Below, in pieces: positions 12,115-24,600 of a DNA stretch of 64,000 nt. The notes under the pieces are model-generated. The model made no database searches. It was not told the DNA's origin and saw only the letters and a program-made list of their open reading frames with translations. How positions within the stretch are numbered: position 1 is the first letter of the stretch; each line of letters starts with the position of its first letter. Source of the DNA: Sipunculus nudus (Eukaryota > Annelida > Sipuncula > Golfingiida > Sipunculidae); NCBI GenBank assembly GCA_026874595.1, contig CM049307.1:8147579-8211578 (forward strand), given 5' to 3'. The position numbers and the translations under genes are program-made.

Positions 12115-12415
12115 ATGGTTCTCAGGCTCTTTATTTCAGAAATCGGTGCGAGAGGGGGATTCTTTTTCATACCTTGTTTTGATAAAATATCATAGGACCA
12201 GGGGAAAAAACTTGAAAATAACATAATTCTTTTGCTAAACAGGTAAAATACTACAAAATAAAGGAAATATTATCAAAGTTGTATTATATTATTTTCTTGA
12301 AAGAAATGTCTGAGAGGCTGGAGCCCACAATTGGTGAGTTTCTTTTAAAAATCAAGGTAAAAATTTTGATTGGGAGGGGGGATTCAAATTGACGCCCGCG
12401 GTGCCTGAGAACCAT
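12115..12415. mobile_element. 301-bp MITE with perfect 13-bp inverted ends
   Basis: ATGGTTCTCAGGC at 12115-12127 is exactly inverted at 12403-12415. Purine-rich GGGGGATTC phrases sit just inside both ends in the same direction. The interior has no coding capacity. Target duplications are not clear, so the superfamily is open. Confidence 0.65.
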
Positions 12416-12464
12416 ACCTTATTTTTGGCCTTAAAATAATATTTTCATCCAGACAAAGTATTAA

Positions 12465-13589
12465 CAGGGTTGACCGGTAAGAGCCACACCCGGCTTTAAC
12501 CGCTGGCTAAAGCCGGCTTTAGCCGGCCCAGTCAGTACTTCAAAAGTAGCCAATTAATACTGCCTACTACTGGCTAATACTCCTCAATTGAATAACAAAA
12601 AATGCCCCAAACCTAATAAACAACAACAAATGTATTTATTGTTATACAAGCTTGTTCATTGTACATTAATTGTGCCAGAAATACTCAAGTGATTGATTTA
12701 AAAAGGACACAAGTTCAAGGATTATGACACAAATTAGACAAATATTCCAATTTAGCAAAGTAGTAATGATACTGCGGGGGGAACGAAGGTTAACTTAGAG
12801 CAGTAACATGCATGCTTTTAACTGTAAAGATTTACAGTTGGTAAAAATGTTTGACTTGTCAAATGACATAAGTTTAATGATAAATGTCGTAAATAAGTGC
12901 TTTACTGTGCCAGTCTCATAAGAATCTCTCTGTGCCTGATAGCAGGCCACCAACATGGCAGCCTGTCACTAAATGTCACAGTTCATGTCCCACACCAAGG
13001 CCCAATATCAAAGCTTTGTACCAGAAAGTCTTTGATAATCAAAAGTTAAGATCAAACATACAGCAATAATAAGTTAACTGGAATTGGCTCAAAACTGACT
13101 CTGGTTTTGCTCACTTAATTAATCTCCATCCCCATAGCCTCTGGGTTAACAATCCTTTAATGATGCAAGTCAGTATTGTAAAGCAAACAGTGATTATCAG
13201 GGAGCCATACAGCGGATCCAGTTTTGTGCTCAAGATCATATGAACACTTATTAAGTTTGGTCACTGTCAACTGTCTCTCTTCAACCTGTCCATCTAGTAA
13301 CCACATGGTTCACTGCACTAATCCAGAGTAAGGCTTTGTGTCGGTTAACTTATATTACAGCCACTGCTTTAAAGCCCATATAAACGAGTGTACATTAAAA
13401 ACGGTTTGTCAGATGACTAGTATGTCACTGCAACTACATAAAAAGCCTGAGTAATAAGGAATATTATATGAATGATTTGTCAGATGACCAGTATACATTA
13501 ACAGGTATTGACCAGTAACAGCCAGTATTAGCCGGCTATAGCCACCGGCCCGGACAATATGAGTAAAAGCCGGCTTTTGGCAAACCTTG
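12465..13589. mobile_element. hAT-like non-autonomous element, 1.1 kb
   Basis: The left end CAGGGTTGACC and the inverted right end (reads CAAGGTTTGCC outward-in) match the CAGGG-type ends of hAT elements. The flanking 8-mers AGTATTAA (12457-12464) and TGCATTAA (13590-13597) agree at 6 of 8 positions, as an aged 8-bp target duplication would. Subterminal GCCGGCTTTAGCCGG-type motifs occur at both ends, as expected for transposase-binding repeats. No transposase frame is present. Confidence 0.55.
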
Positions 13590-13849
13590 TGCATTAATGC
13601 TAGAATTTTGCTGACTGGGGTAGCAAATTCGATAAAGTTGAACTGTTTAGAAATTACGATTGTAGAGGCAGAATAAAGCTTTATTTTGATTTAATAAAAA
13701 TATGTCAATGTGGGTTGTTTGAAACCACAAGGATTTACGGATGAGACATAGGCCCTGTATAGTGTCTCTGTGATAAACTTCTCGATGGCCAAGTGCAACT
13801 TACGTGGATGTACCCCTAGTATATGTACACAAAATGGATTGACAGTCAT

Positions 13850-14330
13850 TTTTTGGCTCTCCCTCCCTCAACCCCATTCTGTTGACAGACCTGTACAATA
13901 AACAAGATGAAATTTATAATTTCACATTTCAGCAACCAGCAATACACAGGACTAATCAACAAGATGAATCTTATAATTCAATGTTATATTCATTTTTTGT
14001 TGAAACTTGAACAAGTTTGAATTTTGTTTTGAACCAAAAAAAAAAAAAATTATAAATAAATCAGGATATGAATCCTAATATTCAAATGTGATAAAATATT
14101 ACGATCTAATGTAAGTGCCCATTGCATGACCTGCCTTTAAGATTTAATAAGATATAAATGCTTTGTAGCATGTCATCCATATCTTTTAGAGTAAATTTGC
14201 CGTGCCTTGATATGAATAACACTGTTAAACTTGATTATAAAACAGGAATATTGGGCCAACATTCGTGGGATTTATTTTTAGCTCATATGGAGATATATTT
14301 AACAATTGAAAACTGAATTAGACTTTTTTT
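13850..14330 (+). repeat. Repeated flank block, copy A (unoccupied site)
   Basis: Diverged duplicate of 16210-16404 joined to 17893-18195. Shared phrases include TTGACAGACCT, ATAATTTCACAT, CAGCAACCAGCA, TTGAACAA, TTCAAATTGTGATAAA-like, GATCTAATGTAA, CCTTGATATGAATAACA and GGAATATTGGG. In copy A the halves are contiguous near 13990, whereas in copy B a 1.49-kb element separates them. Confidence 0.75.
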
Positions 14331-15812
14331 AGCTCAGCTGACTTTAAGTCATCTGAGCTATAGTCGTGGTCCATTGTCCTTTGTCCGTCCGTCCGTTAAC
14401 AGGGCACGTTTTGAAACCATTGGCTCTACTAAATTTCGCATATAGTTAGATGTACCCAAAACTCCTTTCATACCAAAAATTGGGTCACTAGGACTTTGCG
14501 ATATTAAGGAAAAATCTCCGTTTTCCATAAAATAATTCATTGTTACATTTCAAGACTGCCTAATATCAAACCCACCGATTTGTTTTTGATCATATTTAGT
14601 ATTCATATTCTTCCATACATTTTCTATGAACACACCAAAAATAAGGTCAGTATTGCATGTTGGTCTGAAGTTATGGTCAAAATTTCGCATATAGTTAGAT
14701 GTACCCAAAACTCCTGAATCTTGTCTTTAAATTGACCATGACTAGGGTTGTAAGTGCCTAAAAATTGCATTATTTCTATATTATTCCGTTTTTTTATTGT
14801 TTGTGGAACCGTAAGATAAAAGCATGTAAGTCAGTTTCTCAATTGTGTTTTCATCTGGTGTCCTGAAACCCGGTGTGTTAATTGATTATGACTGGTTTCT
14901 TCAGTTCCTGAAGACTGGTGGCGCCACCTGTATTTTTTTAAAATTTTTAAACGATATTTTTTCTTTATTTTAAGACTGCCAAATTATTATGATACTATCA
15001 GATTTGCTACTGTAGTTTCATCTAGTGATCTGAAACCTTGTGTGTTATTAGGGCCCTGCTTGAATAAGCGGATGCCCTATAGTAATCACCCTGTCTGTTC
15101 GTCTCTCTGTATGTCCGTCAAATATGTTTCCTGATGATAACTCCAGTTTGGATAGATATATGGATTTAAAACTTAACTTACATATGGCCCACCTCTAACA
15201 CAACTGTAATGATTTTTGGGTCATGAAGTCAAAGGTCAAGGTCACAGGAACTACCTTATTAGAAAGATTGTGGATGCATTTTAAGCCAACCTTTTCATCC
15301 CAAACCTTCCATCTTGCAAAAATAGCGGACCTGCCAATAGGGGAAGAACCTTATCCATATTGGGGTCACAAGGTCCATATGTCCGCATATTTGTTTTACT
15401 GATGATAACACCAGTTTGGATTGACATGTTGGTTTCAAACTTGATATATGACCCGCCAATAATAAAGGAACCCTTTTGATTTTGGAGTCATGAGGTCAAA
15501 GGTAAAGGCCACAGGTCCTATTTATTTAGAAAGATTGTGGATGCATTTTAGCCTCACTTTTCATCCAAAACAGATGGCCCACCAATAAAGAGGGAACCCT
15601 TTTTATTTTAGAGTCATGAGGTCAAGATCACAGGGTAGATGGCGTTATTAAGTATTTTGTCAAATCCCAGTCTGAATCAGGATTTGGGCTTAACTATATC
15701 CTGTTCAGGGTTTGGACTGGTCTGAATCAAGATAGAGATTTGGTCTGTACGTTATAAAAATATGCTTATAATTAATTTCAGCTGAGCGCCGTGACCCACA
15801 GGTCTCTTGTTT
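14331..15812 (+). mobile_element. Dispersed 1.48-kb element, copy A
   Basis: Starts AGCTCAGCTGACTT followed at once by its near-perfect inverted copy (AAGTCATCTGAGCT), giving a 5' terminal hairpin. Ends with CAGCTGAGCGCCGTGACCCA...CTTGTTT. It carries GTCCGTCCGTCC, two or more internal modules of about 250 bp (GATGATAAC, CAGTTTGGAT, GGTCATGAGGTCAAAGGTCA, CATCC) and no coding frame. Same length and order as the copy at 16405. The structure resembles widely dispersed mollusc repeats (from memory). Read on the minus strand, the terminal hairpin precedes CTAA, which is reminiscent of Helitron ends but not proof. Confidence 0.75.
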
Positions 15813-16209
15813 AACCTAGAGAGCTTATCTGAAGCATAAGTATACTAGACTTTAATTGTATACCAGAAATTATATCGAAATTTTGTTTTTTTTTTTGCAT
15901 AAATGAAAAATAAGTACCTTATATTTTGCCAAAATTCGACCATGGCACTTTTTCTTCCTGTAAGCTCTGTTGACTTAATTTTCTTAAATTGTACATATAT
16001 GAGTTTAATCTTTAATCTGAAACCAACTGATCAAAAACTGTAGATTTTATTCAAGTTTTCATGCACCATGTCAAGTATTGTTTGCTTAGAGCCAGCCCTC
16101 GGCTGAAACTAGCCAGCCCTCAGCTCCCCAGTCTGTTATGTTATCGCTTCACTCCTGGCCAGCTTCCTCTGTCTAAGAGAGCTAGAGCAGGCTGTCTGCA
16201 GTAACTATC

Positions 16210-18195
16210 ACAGAGAGCCTTTCTTTTTCTCTCTCAATCCCATCCTTTTGACAGACCTATACAAGAAACAAAATAAATCTTATAATTTCACATGTTTTTC
16301 AGCAACCAGCATTAACCACAGAGACTCCTCCCCACCAAGCCCTTCATCAAACAGGAATATTAAACAAGATGATTCTTATAATTTCAATGTTAAACTCATT
16401 TTTTAGCTCAGCTGAATGTAAGTCAACTGAGGTATAGGAGTGGCGCTTTGTCCATCGTCCGTCCAATAGCAGGGCACAAATCGTAACTGCTGGTCCTAGA
16501 AACTTCTAAGTGTACATTCAGGGAGGTCAATAAAAATTCTCCTTGGAAACCTGAAATTAGGTCACTGTGACCTATTTCCTTTGAGCTATGGAGCTTGAAA
16601 GTGACCCCCCCCCCCCCCCCAGAATAATAAAAAATTTGATACAAAACCTCCAATATCTTGATAATTAATGCATGGATTGACACGAATCTTGCCTTGAATA
16701 TTGACCATAACTAGTTTTGTCAGTTCCCGAAAAGTGGTGGCGCCACCTGTATTATTAGTTATTTTAACGATTATTTTCTATTTTTATTTACTAAAAAAAT
16801 GACAACATTCGTGTCAGTTTCTCAGCTGTGATTACATCAAGTGTCCCAGAACCTGGTGTGTTTAATGATCACAAGTGGATGCCCTAAAGTTATCATCCTG
16901 TCTGTCTGTCTGTTTGTCTATCTGTCTGTCTATCCTTCCGTCTATCCATACTAACTGGTTTCCAGATGATAACTCCAGGTTAGATTGACACATGGATTTC
17001 AAACTTGACTCAAACATGGCCCACCAGAAAAGCAAGAACCTTTATGATTTTTTGGTCATGAGGTCAAAGGTCAAGGTCACGGAACTCACCTATTTGAAAA
17101 GATTATGGCCTCATTTTAAGCCAAGCTTTTCGTCCTAAACTTTCCATCTTGCGCATTTAGCTGACTTGCCAGAATGGGGAGAGCATAAATGAATTCGGGG
17201 TCACAAGGTCAAAGGTCAAGGTCACAGGTGCCATCTCTCCACAAATTAGTTTCCAGATGATAAATCTAGTCAGTTTGACATATTGGTTTCGAACCTGTCT
17301 TATTATATATGGCTCACCACTAAAGTAAGTACCCTGTCGATTTTTGGGTCAAAAGACAAGGTCACAGGACCAATTTCTTTAAAAAGAATGTGCATTAATT
17401 TCAAGCAAAACTTTTCATTACAAACCTCCCATCTTTAAGATATTGCTAACCTGCCAAAAGGGGAAGGTTCTTATCTTTTTTGGGGTCATAGGGTCAAAGG
17501 TCACTGGGCCCATCCATTCAAAAATTAGTCTAAGGATGATAATTCTGCTTTGGATAGACAGATTGGCTTTTGAAGGTCACAGGAGCCACATCTTTATAAA
17601 GATTGTTGATGCACTGTAAATCAAATATTTCATCCCAAAGCTTCCACCTTTCACACATGGCTTATTTGCCAAAAGCGAGGAAATCTGTAGATATTTAGGT
17701 TACCTGGTCAGAGGTCAATGTCATTTTTAAAAAGATTGTTACAATAATCTTAATGCTGCAAGGATAATAAGTTCTAAGATTTTTAGGTCACAAGTTCATT
17801 GGTTAAGGTCACAGGACTTTCATTCGGAAAAAATTCTTGAAAAATCCTTATAGACAAATTCAGCTGAGCGTCGAGACCCATGGGTCCCTAGTTTTTAAGA
17901 CTTGAACAATTTTTATCTTTTTGTTAAACAAACAATTTTTAAGTTGTGAATCTTAATATTCAAATTGTGATAAACATTAGGATCTAATGTAAATGCTTAT
18001 TGACATGTTTTAAGATCAAATAAGACTGAGATTAAATAATTTTGAAGGATTTCATTCTTATTTCTTAAAGTTGGCTGGGCCTTGATATGAATAACATTGT
18101 TAAACTTAGTTAACCAGGAATATTGGGCAAACTTTCGTGAGATTAATTTTTAGTTCATATGGCCATACATTTACTATTGAAAACATTCGTATTTT
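16210..18195 (+). repeat. Repeated flank block, copy B, split by an insertion
   Basis: Segments 16210-16404 and 17893-18195 together match the single block 13850-14330. The intervening 1488 bp is the second copy of the dispersed element. This makes copy A the pre-insertion (empty) allele of the site by paralogy. Confidence 0.72.
16405..17892 (+). mobile_element. Dispersed 1.49-kb element, copy B
   Basis: Starts AGCTCAGCTGAATGTAAG with the imperfect inverted partner TCAACTGAGGT. Ends CAGCTGAGCGTCGAGACCCATGGGTCCCTAG just before a T-run. Contains GTCTGTCTGTCTG, repeated GGTCAAGGTCA-type modules and a poly-C run (about 16605-16620). Comparison with the uninterrupted copy A flank puts the boundaries at a T-rich target (CATTTTT at left, GTTTTTAAGACTTGAAC at right). 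It has no coding frame of its own. Confidence 0.75.
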
Positions 18196-18469
18196 TTTTG
18201 TTACCGAAATGTATCATTCCATATGACACTTTGGTCCATGTTTTCCTTATTGCATCATGAAATGGTTTACGCCACAAATTATATTTATTACACAGTGCAA
18301 ATGCGATTTATACCTAATTAGCTTGTTTTAACATGCTTATTAAATTTTGTTTATGCTCATTTAATTTTTTACAGCATTTTATTTCAATTAATAAACTAGA
18401 ATTTCTAGGCACCATAACATCCCAAGACAACCCCCCCCCCTTTAAAATAGGTCTCCATCTTTCATTGCA

Positions 18470-19012
18470 TATACTGACATTTGGCAAGCGACCATGGTTT
18501 CTTTCATCTATCAACTTGAGAAACAATATTTTTTCAAGAAATATGGGAAAATTCAAGGTCAAGGCCACTCTCATAGGAGAGGTCATGATCCCAATTTAAA
18601 TATACCACAATGCATTACCTATATCTATGTATATGCATAATATGAAAGAAAAGTGTCCATTAGATTTTGACTTATAATGCTCACAGTACTGTGAATTGGC
18701 AATGAAGGGGTATTAAAAGGCGCGAAAACAAGAAAATGACAAAAGGTGGCGCCTACTGTCTTCCGCAGAAGAAAAAGCTATTCAAGATTTTCGGTCAATT
18801 TGGTTTTTGGACCAATCCATGCATCCCTTAATGAGATACTTAAAATATTGTGTGATTTTCACATAAAGACCAATATTCAAGGCCAAGGTCACTCTCATAG
18901 GAGAGGTCATGACCCCAGTTTCAATATATATCATTCCTTAACCCATATCTATGTATATGCATAATTTGAAAGAATTCTGTCCATTAGTTTTTGCCTTTTA
19001 ATGCTCACGGTA
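18470..19012 (+). repeat. Two-copy tandem repeat, 324-bp offset
   Basis: The phrase CTCTCATAGGAGAGGTCATGA and about 120 bp after it (ATCTATGTATATGCATAAT, GTCCATTAG, TAATGCTCAC) occur at about 18568 and again at about 18892. The 5' parts of the two units are diverged. Noncoding. Confidence 0.8.
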
Positions 19013-19017
19013 CTAGC

Positions 19018-19190
19018 TGCCAAGTAGTCGTAATCAATTACATTCTATTACATTTTTTTCAGTAATTGTAATCATAAGCGATTACATTTATTTTTAAACC
19101 AAACTAATTGTAATCGCAATCACTTACTTTTCAAATGTTATCATGATAATTAGATATGATTACTTTGATTACTTTTGTATTTTCCATTTT
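19018..19190 (+). repeat. TAATCGATTA-type array, left arm
   Basis: Dense GTAATC/GATTAC motifs, several of them palindromic (GTAATCAATTAC). A related array in inverted orientation lies at 21470-21610. Together they may be the ends of a 2.6-kb DNA transposon. Confidence 0.55.
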
Positions 19191-19513
19191 AAACTGCCAC
19201 AGTTAATGTTTCCTTAAAATCTTATAAGAGAGGAATAAGAGAGGAATCAATAAAATCAGTGTTTTAAATTTAATTAATATCATGTTTAGTATAGTTATCT
19301 TATCTGTTTTAAAGACTCTGGTCAAGTGCTCATTATAACAGTTCTTGGCTATACTCACTTGTTTAATCGTTAATTGTAAAAAAGAGCAGTTATACTGAGC
19401 CAGGTATTATTCACCTGCCAGTCACCTCTTTTTCAAACCGCCTTTTCTGCAAATATATGAAAAACCAAAAGAAAGTGAGTATATTTTACGTTTGCTAAAA
19501 TTTTCAAAATTTC

Positions 19514-19545
19514 ATCTGAACGGCGTGACCACGGGTCCCTTGTTG
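19514..19545 (+). repeat. Solo right end of the 1.48-kb dispersed family
   Basis: TCATCTGAACGGCGTGACCACGGGTCCCTTGTT matches the right ends of the elements at 14331 and 16405, without a clear full-length body upstream. A third such end lies at about 21636-21662. Confidence 0.6.
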
Positions 19546-19724
19546 AAACCTTCGAATGAAGCAGTCTTGACTTAACGGGGCACAAACTGTAACCATTTGA
19601 CCTGGAAACTTAATTGTCCATTAACACGCAGTTAACATCTTTTTACAACATCTTGTTCACACAAACTTCTTATATGTTCAGCGGCTTATGCATATAACAA
19701 CATCATACCTGAAACAATCAGTTT

Positions 19725-19990
19725 TTGCCCCCCTCCCCCTCTCCGCGGATCAAGGGGACATTGTTTTGGGTCTGTCCGTCTATCTCTCTATCTGCCCGTC
19801 AGGTGTTTTCGTTTCCGTGCAATAACGTTCATAAATTGTATTGGATTTCATTCAAACTTGGATCAGTGATTGCTCTCATGCATACCTCGGTTGGGATTGG
19901 TTTTGGTGTATCTGAAAAATATTTCTCTCCAGCTCAAAAACTAAATTCTCAAATTTTGGTAAAAAATCTCAGTGTTTTTTAGTTTTTATG
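19725..19990 (+). repeat. Second dispersed-repeat type with GTCTGTCCGTCTATC
   Basis: Starts CCCCCTCCCCCTCTCCGCGGA, then GGGGACATTGTTTTGGGTCT and pyrimidine-rich CCGTC/CTATC repeats. The layout resembles common mollusc repeat families (from memory). An 85-codon frame across it is not called as a gene. Confidence 0.4.
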
Positions 19991-21469
19991 TTCGCCTGCA
20001 GATGTCTCCATATGCCACAGTGGATCTGTTTTTCATGATCTCTCAAGATTTTCTCCACGTCATATTTTGGGTTGCTTATCAAGCATGAAAGACAACAAGA
20101 GCCTAAAGCGGAGGACATTAATTCCACGAATTTGCTTGTTAAATTTTAATAGGAGAAATTAACAGGCACGGCCAAATGTCTTCCATTTACATGCAGCTAT
20201 ACTGAAATTAAAAAAAAACTCAAGGATAAAGGGATCAATTTCTATTAATTATGATGCCCAGAGCCACTGGCTGAACCACTTTGAGGACAGTATTGGCGGA
20301 CAACATTTCACACCTTATATTTGACAAAGATGCGGTCAGTGGTCAGGGTATGGAACTACAGAGAGAGTCCAGCTCTGGTTGCAGGAGGGGGACACAGATA
20401 TAGATATCAAACGAGCATGGCTTCTTTGTAGCATACTGTTTGCCATTCTAGTGCTCTAAAGCAGCCATTGGTCCTTGACAGTTCCATGAGGAGAACACCT
20501 CAGGCTTTTTGGGTTATGTAAAGCCAGTTGATGAAAAAGCCTGATGCATCTTATGCATGGCTATTATGAGGTCACAGGTAATTATGCTTGTGCTCTACTC
20601 TCGGCCATGTTATGTAACATATAAGACTGGCCACAAGTAGGGGTTTACAGTGCTGAACAGTCTAAACATGCAACAATATGGCCCGGTACATTTGTACAAC
20701 ATATGATGTTCATTGGGGACTACAAACAAGAGTCTGTCTTAATAATCAGAGAACTTACATTTCACCATTTCAATACTTTTATATGCAGTAAACTCTCTCC
20801 AGAAACAAGAAATAACTAAAGGAAATGAACGTACAGGTGTATTACATTTTGGTAATGTAACGATCTCCTCAGCTTTACTTCAACCATATATTTGACCCGC
20901 AGAATACCGTATAATCATGTAGCCCGCTCCAATAGTTAATTTTTCTTACCCGCCCCGTAATATCATAAAAAAATCAACCCATAAGGGCCCACGGGGCGGG
21001 TTCTGGCCTGCGCAGGCTCTACAGCAAACCAACACAGCTAAGCACCCCCCCCCCCCCCTCTCATTAGTATATCAGCAAATCGACACAGATGGGCAAAACA
21101 GAAAAGCTAAGCCAGAGTCTGAGCAGGCTAAGTGATTTGAGCGACCAATCACTTTAAAAATATTCCTCATTGTTTCAGCTACATCAGCTCCGGTGCAACG
21201 AGATTGTTCAGGGTAGAAGGCAAGGTTTTCCGCCCTAAGCGCTAGCTGTTGCCTCACAAATGCTCAGTTTGAGAGACTTATGTTTATTAAGTGCAACAAC
21301 CATTTGAACTGATGCAAATCATTTTTAGTTTTCCTTCAGATTATTTTATCCATTTAACATCCTGATGAGACTAACTACTCTGTCAATATTTTGCACAAGT
21401 TTTCTTTTCTTTAGTGCATTAGAAAAAAGGTAAGAGAATATGCAATTCTTGTGTTGCCTATTGACAATA

Positions 21470-21662
21470 TTGAGGATTGTAATCGTGGCTGTAATCATGA
21501 TTATTTTTAAGTAATCATAAAGTAATCGTAATCGATTACATGAATTTATTTTGGTAATCGTAATTGTTATCATAATCATTTACTATTAATTAATCGTAAT
21601 CGATTACATATATCAAGTACTTAAAATTTTCCAAGCGACGTCACCCATGGGTCCCTTGTTTT
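21470..21662 (-). repeat. TAATCGATTA-type array, right arm, plus solo repeat end
   Basis: TAATCGTAATCGATTACA recurs at about 21522-21541 and 21591-21608, in inverted orientation relative to 19018-19190. It is followed by GACGTCACCCATGGGTCCCTTGTT, the right-end motif of the 1.48-kb dispersed family, then a T-run and a G-run of about 14 (near 21677-21691). Confidence 0.55.
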
Positions 21663-21699
21663 TTCTTTTTTTTTTTGGGGGGGGGGGGGGGCAGAAGGG

Positions 21700-24600
21700 T
21701 GCACACTTTTCTTTAACAAAAGTATGAAGATGTAATGGGAGTAGCGTCAGTTTCTGCTTCTTTGGGTTTATGTACTGATCAGTCCATCCCATAGCGTTGT
21801 CGGTAGAGAACTGGACGCTGACGGGCCTTGAAGTAATATTATATATAATATGAATGATTAATTCAGGTTTTTTTTTAAGTTTCGAAAGGAAGTAAAAGGT
21901 TCATAAATCGTATATCGTTAAACGTCAACATAAACGAGGATTTAGCAAAATCATTTATAGACTAAAGCGACTTCAACTCACTGCTCTGTCAGTCCATTAC
22001 TACAGTTACCGTTCACAAGGCAAACTTAAGAATATGATACTTAACTTCCAATTGCAAATCTACGGAAATCACAACTATTAAATGGACAGTATCGAACGAG
22101 GACTCGGCAATGAGTGCTCAACCCTTTAACAAACGAGTGTCCAATGACCAGAACGTTAGTGTTACTTTGAAATTAATCGAAATCCGCCGTAGTCGTGCAG
22201 CCTGGATTATATGACAACAGCATTCGCACCGTTGGGGGTTACCACCTCAGGTCATGGGCTTTTGCATAAAATCAGTGCTAAGTCATATAAGGGTCAATCA
22301 TACCTCAGTCACATAAGAACCGGCCGTTGGCCAATAGCTACAGAAAACATGATCGCTTGTAGCCGAGTTTGAATCTGTGAGCAGTAACGCTGACGTAGAA
22401 AATCTGGCATCTGGCGATGTGCATGGGCCATGCAGGAGCCAAGGACGAAGTGATCCGTCAGGTGCACCCAGGGGCACGAAATGATTCATGCGCGTGCGCA
22501 ATGAAGAACTAATGATTGACTAATTACCAATTAGCTTCTTCCAGCTGTGACCAGTGACTACCCTGGGTTTGTGTATAATAAAACAACAGATAAACCCTGG
22601 TAGGGGAAACAGACGGTTTGTGATTGGCCGACATGCAAGCAATTAAAAACAATAATAATATTCATAATAATCAATACATATTTTTATTATTTTTGATTAA
22701 TTAAGATACTATGGTATATCCATTTGATGTTGTCCCCCCTTATGATTCTGAAGGGGTCTCTAGTGGCATCAGTGATCAATTAAATACATTAGTCATGCAC
22801 ATCAAACAATGTTCATCCAACGATCCAACAGTCATTTAAACATGGCAACTGAGCACTCACACACAGAAAGATTAAGCAACCAATGTCAATAAAAAAAAGC
22901 GCCCATCTACTAAAATAGCATTCAGTAGAGCGCCAACCTCCACCAAGAAAAACGTTTTTCTTTCAGTCAGATCCAGCATTTTGGAAAGGGGAGGCTCCAA
23001 CCCAGGAAGACTAATAAGAAAACCTAAAAAGGGGTCCGCCTGGGCGGAATGGGGGTAGGGGTCAAGGCCGTAAAAATCAGTTTGAAATACTCAAAAGAAA
23101 GTCATGATGGCCCTAACTGTACCCCCTCCCCTTATGGATCTGCTGATGTCTTAAACAAACAATCACAGGTGAAAACTTAACCTCCTTGACAGAGGAGAAG
23201 AATAAAAACAAAACCCAGGTGAAGACTCTAACTTTTAATGGCGTTTGACAACAAATATTATATATAGAAAACCTTACACATGTACACTAAAATTCGAAAA
23301 TAGCAAATTGATAATATACAGTGTCCTAAAAAATATAAGAAACTGAGTATACAAAACCTTAAAATGAATAAAACTACTGCAGATTTCAACTGAATATAGT
23401 GTAATTTTAGAAAAATAGTCATGCATTGCTTCCCAAGGAGACAATAAAAGTTTATACAAAATATGTTGTCGCTTGTATATTCACTGGTAATGAGATTCCA
23501 ATGTGTGTGTACAAACTATTAACTGACTGCAAAGAAAAGAGAGCTTTTTTTTTTCTGGCAGTGAAATGATTAGTCATCTAGTAGAAGGAATCAACATTTT
23601 GATATCAAAATAGAGCAACAAATATAAAAGGCAGATACTGGTACATAGAAGGTGTTGAATTTTAGAATCCTCCCCCCCCCCCATTTCCCTAACAATTTGT
23701 AATTAACAAAATTGTTTTGAACCAAATCTAAACACTCAAATATGATGTTGATTTATATTCCATATTAAAGAAAAAACATCTGAACTTTTTCTTTACAGGA
23801 TTTACAGGATCCCACATTCCACAAATCTGCCATTTTTTTGCCCTGTCAGGAGAATGGTATTCCTCAAGGAAAATAAAAGTTTCTTCAATGAAAAAACAAA
23901 TTTTACTTTCAAGAGAATACAACTACTACTTCCAAGTAATGTCAACTCTTTCTTCCAAGAGAATTTGCTTTACTTTAAGAGAATATAACTTTTACCTGTT
24001 GTAAAACATAACTTTTATTTTCAAGAGAATATAACTTCTACTTTCAATAGACTACATCTCTATAAATATTGGAATTCACAGCAGACTTCACTAACATATA
24101 CCTTGATTTTGAGGATGATTGCACTCAGGCACAGAACAAGTCAGTACTCTGCTACAATAATGCAGAGTTTTAACATTTCTAACAGTGATAACATGACAAA
24201 GAGTAAAGACCACTCAACAGCTTATAATGGTTAATAATCGATTAGCACCAGCTGTAATGGTACATAGAATAAATATCTAAAATCCTATGTTCCTCACATA
24301 AATTAAAACATTTATGTTGATAGTATATACATTAATAAACCTACATAACTGTTAAAGCACAAATAAACTTGACACACAGATAGCTAAAAAGACTTGCTAC
24401 AATAGTAATGCCTTGCTCATTACTTTGTCAAGCATGTACATTTATAACACATAAATATATGACAATGAATTATTTCACTACAGCAACAAGGTTTTGTTAT
24501 GATAGAACTGGAAAATTAGTTCCCAGTCATGTTTGTTACAGTCACCTGTCAGACATATTAATTAAGTTCAGTATCTTTGCAATTAAAAATTAAGACATCA

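Noticed and set aside
22520-22640. Hairpin CTACCCTGGGTTT ... AAACCCTGGTAGG
   Set aside because: Imperfect and isolated, with no flanking duplication and no link to a gene.
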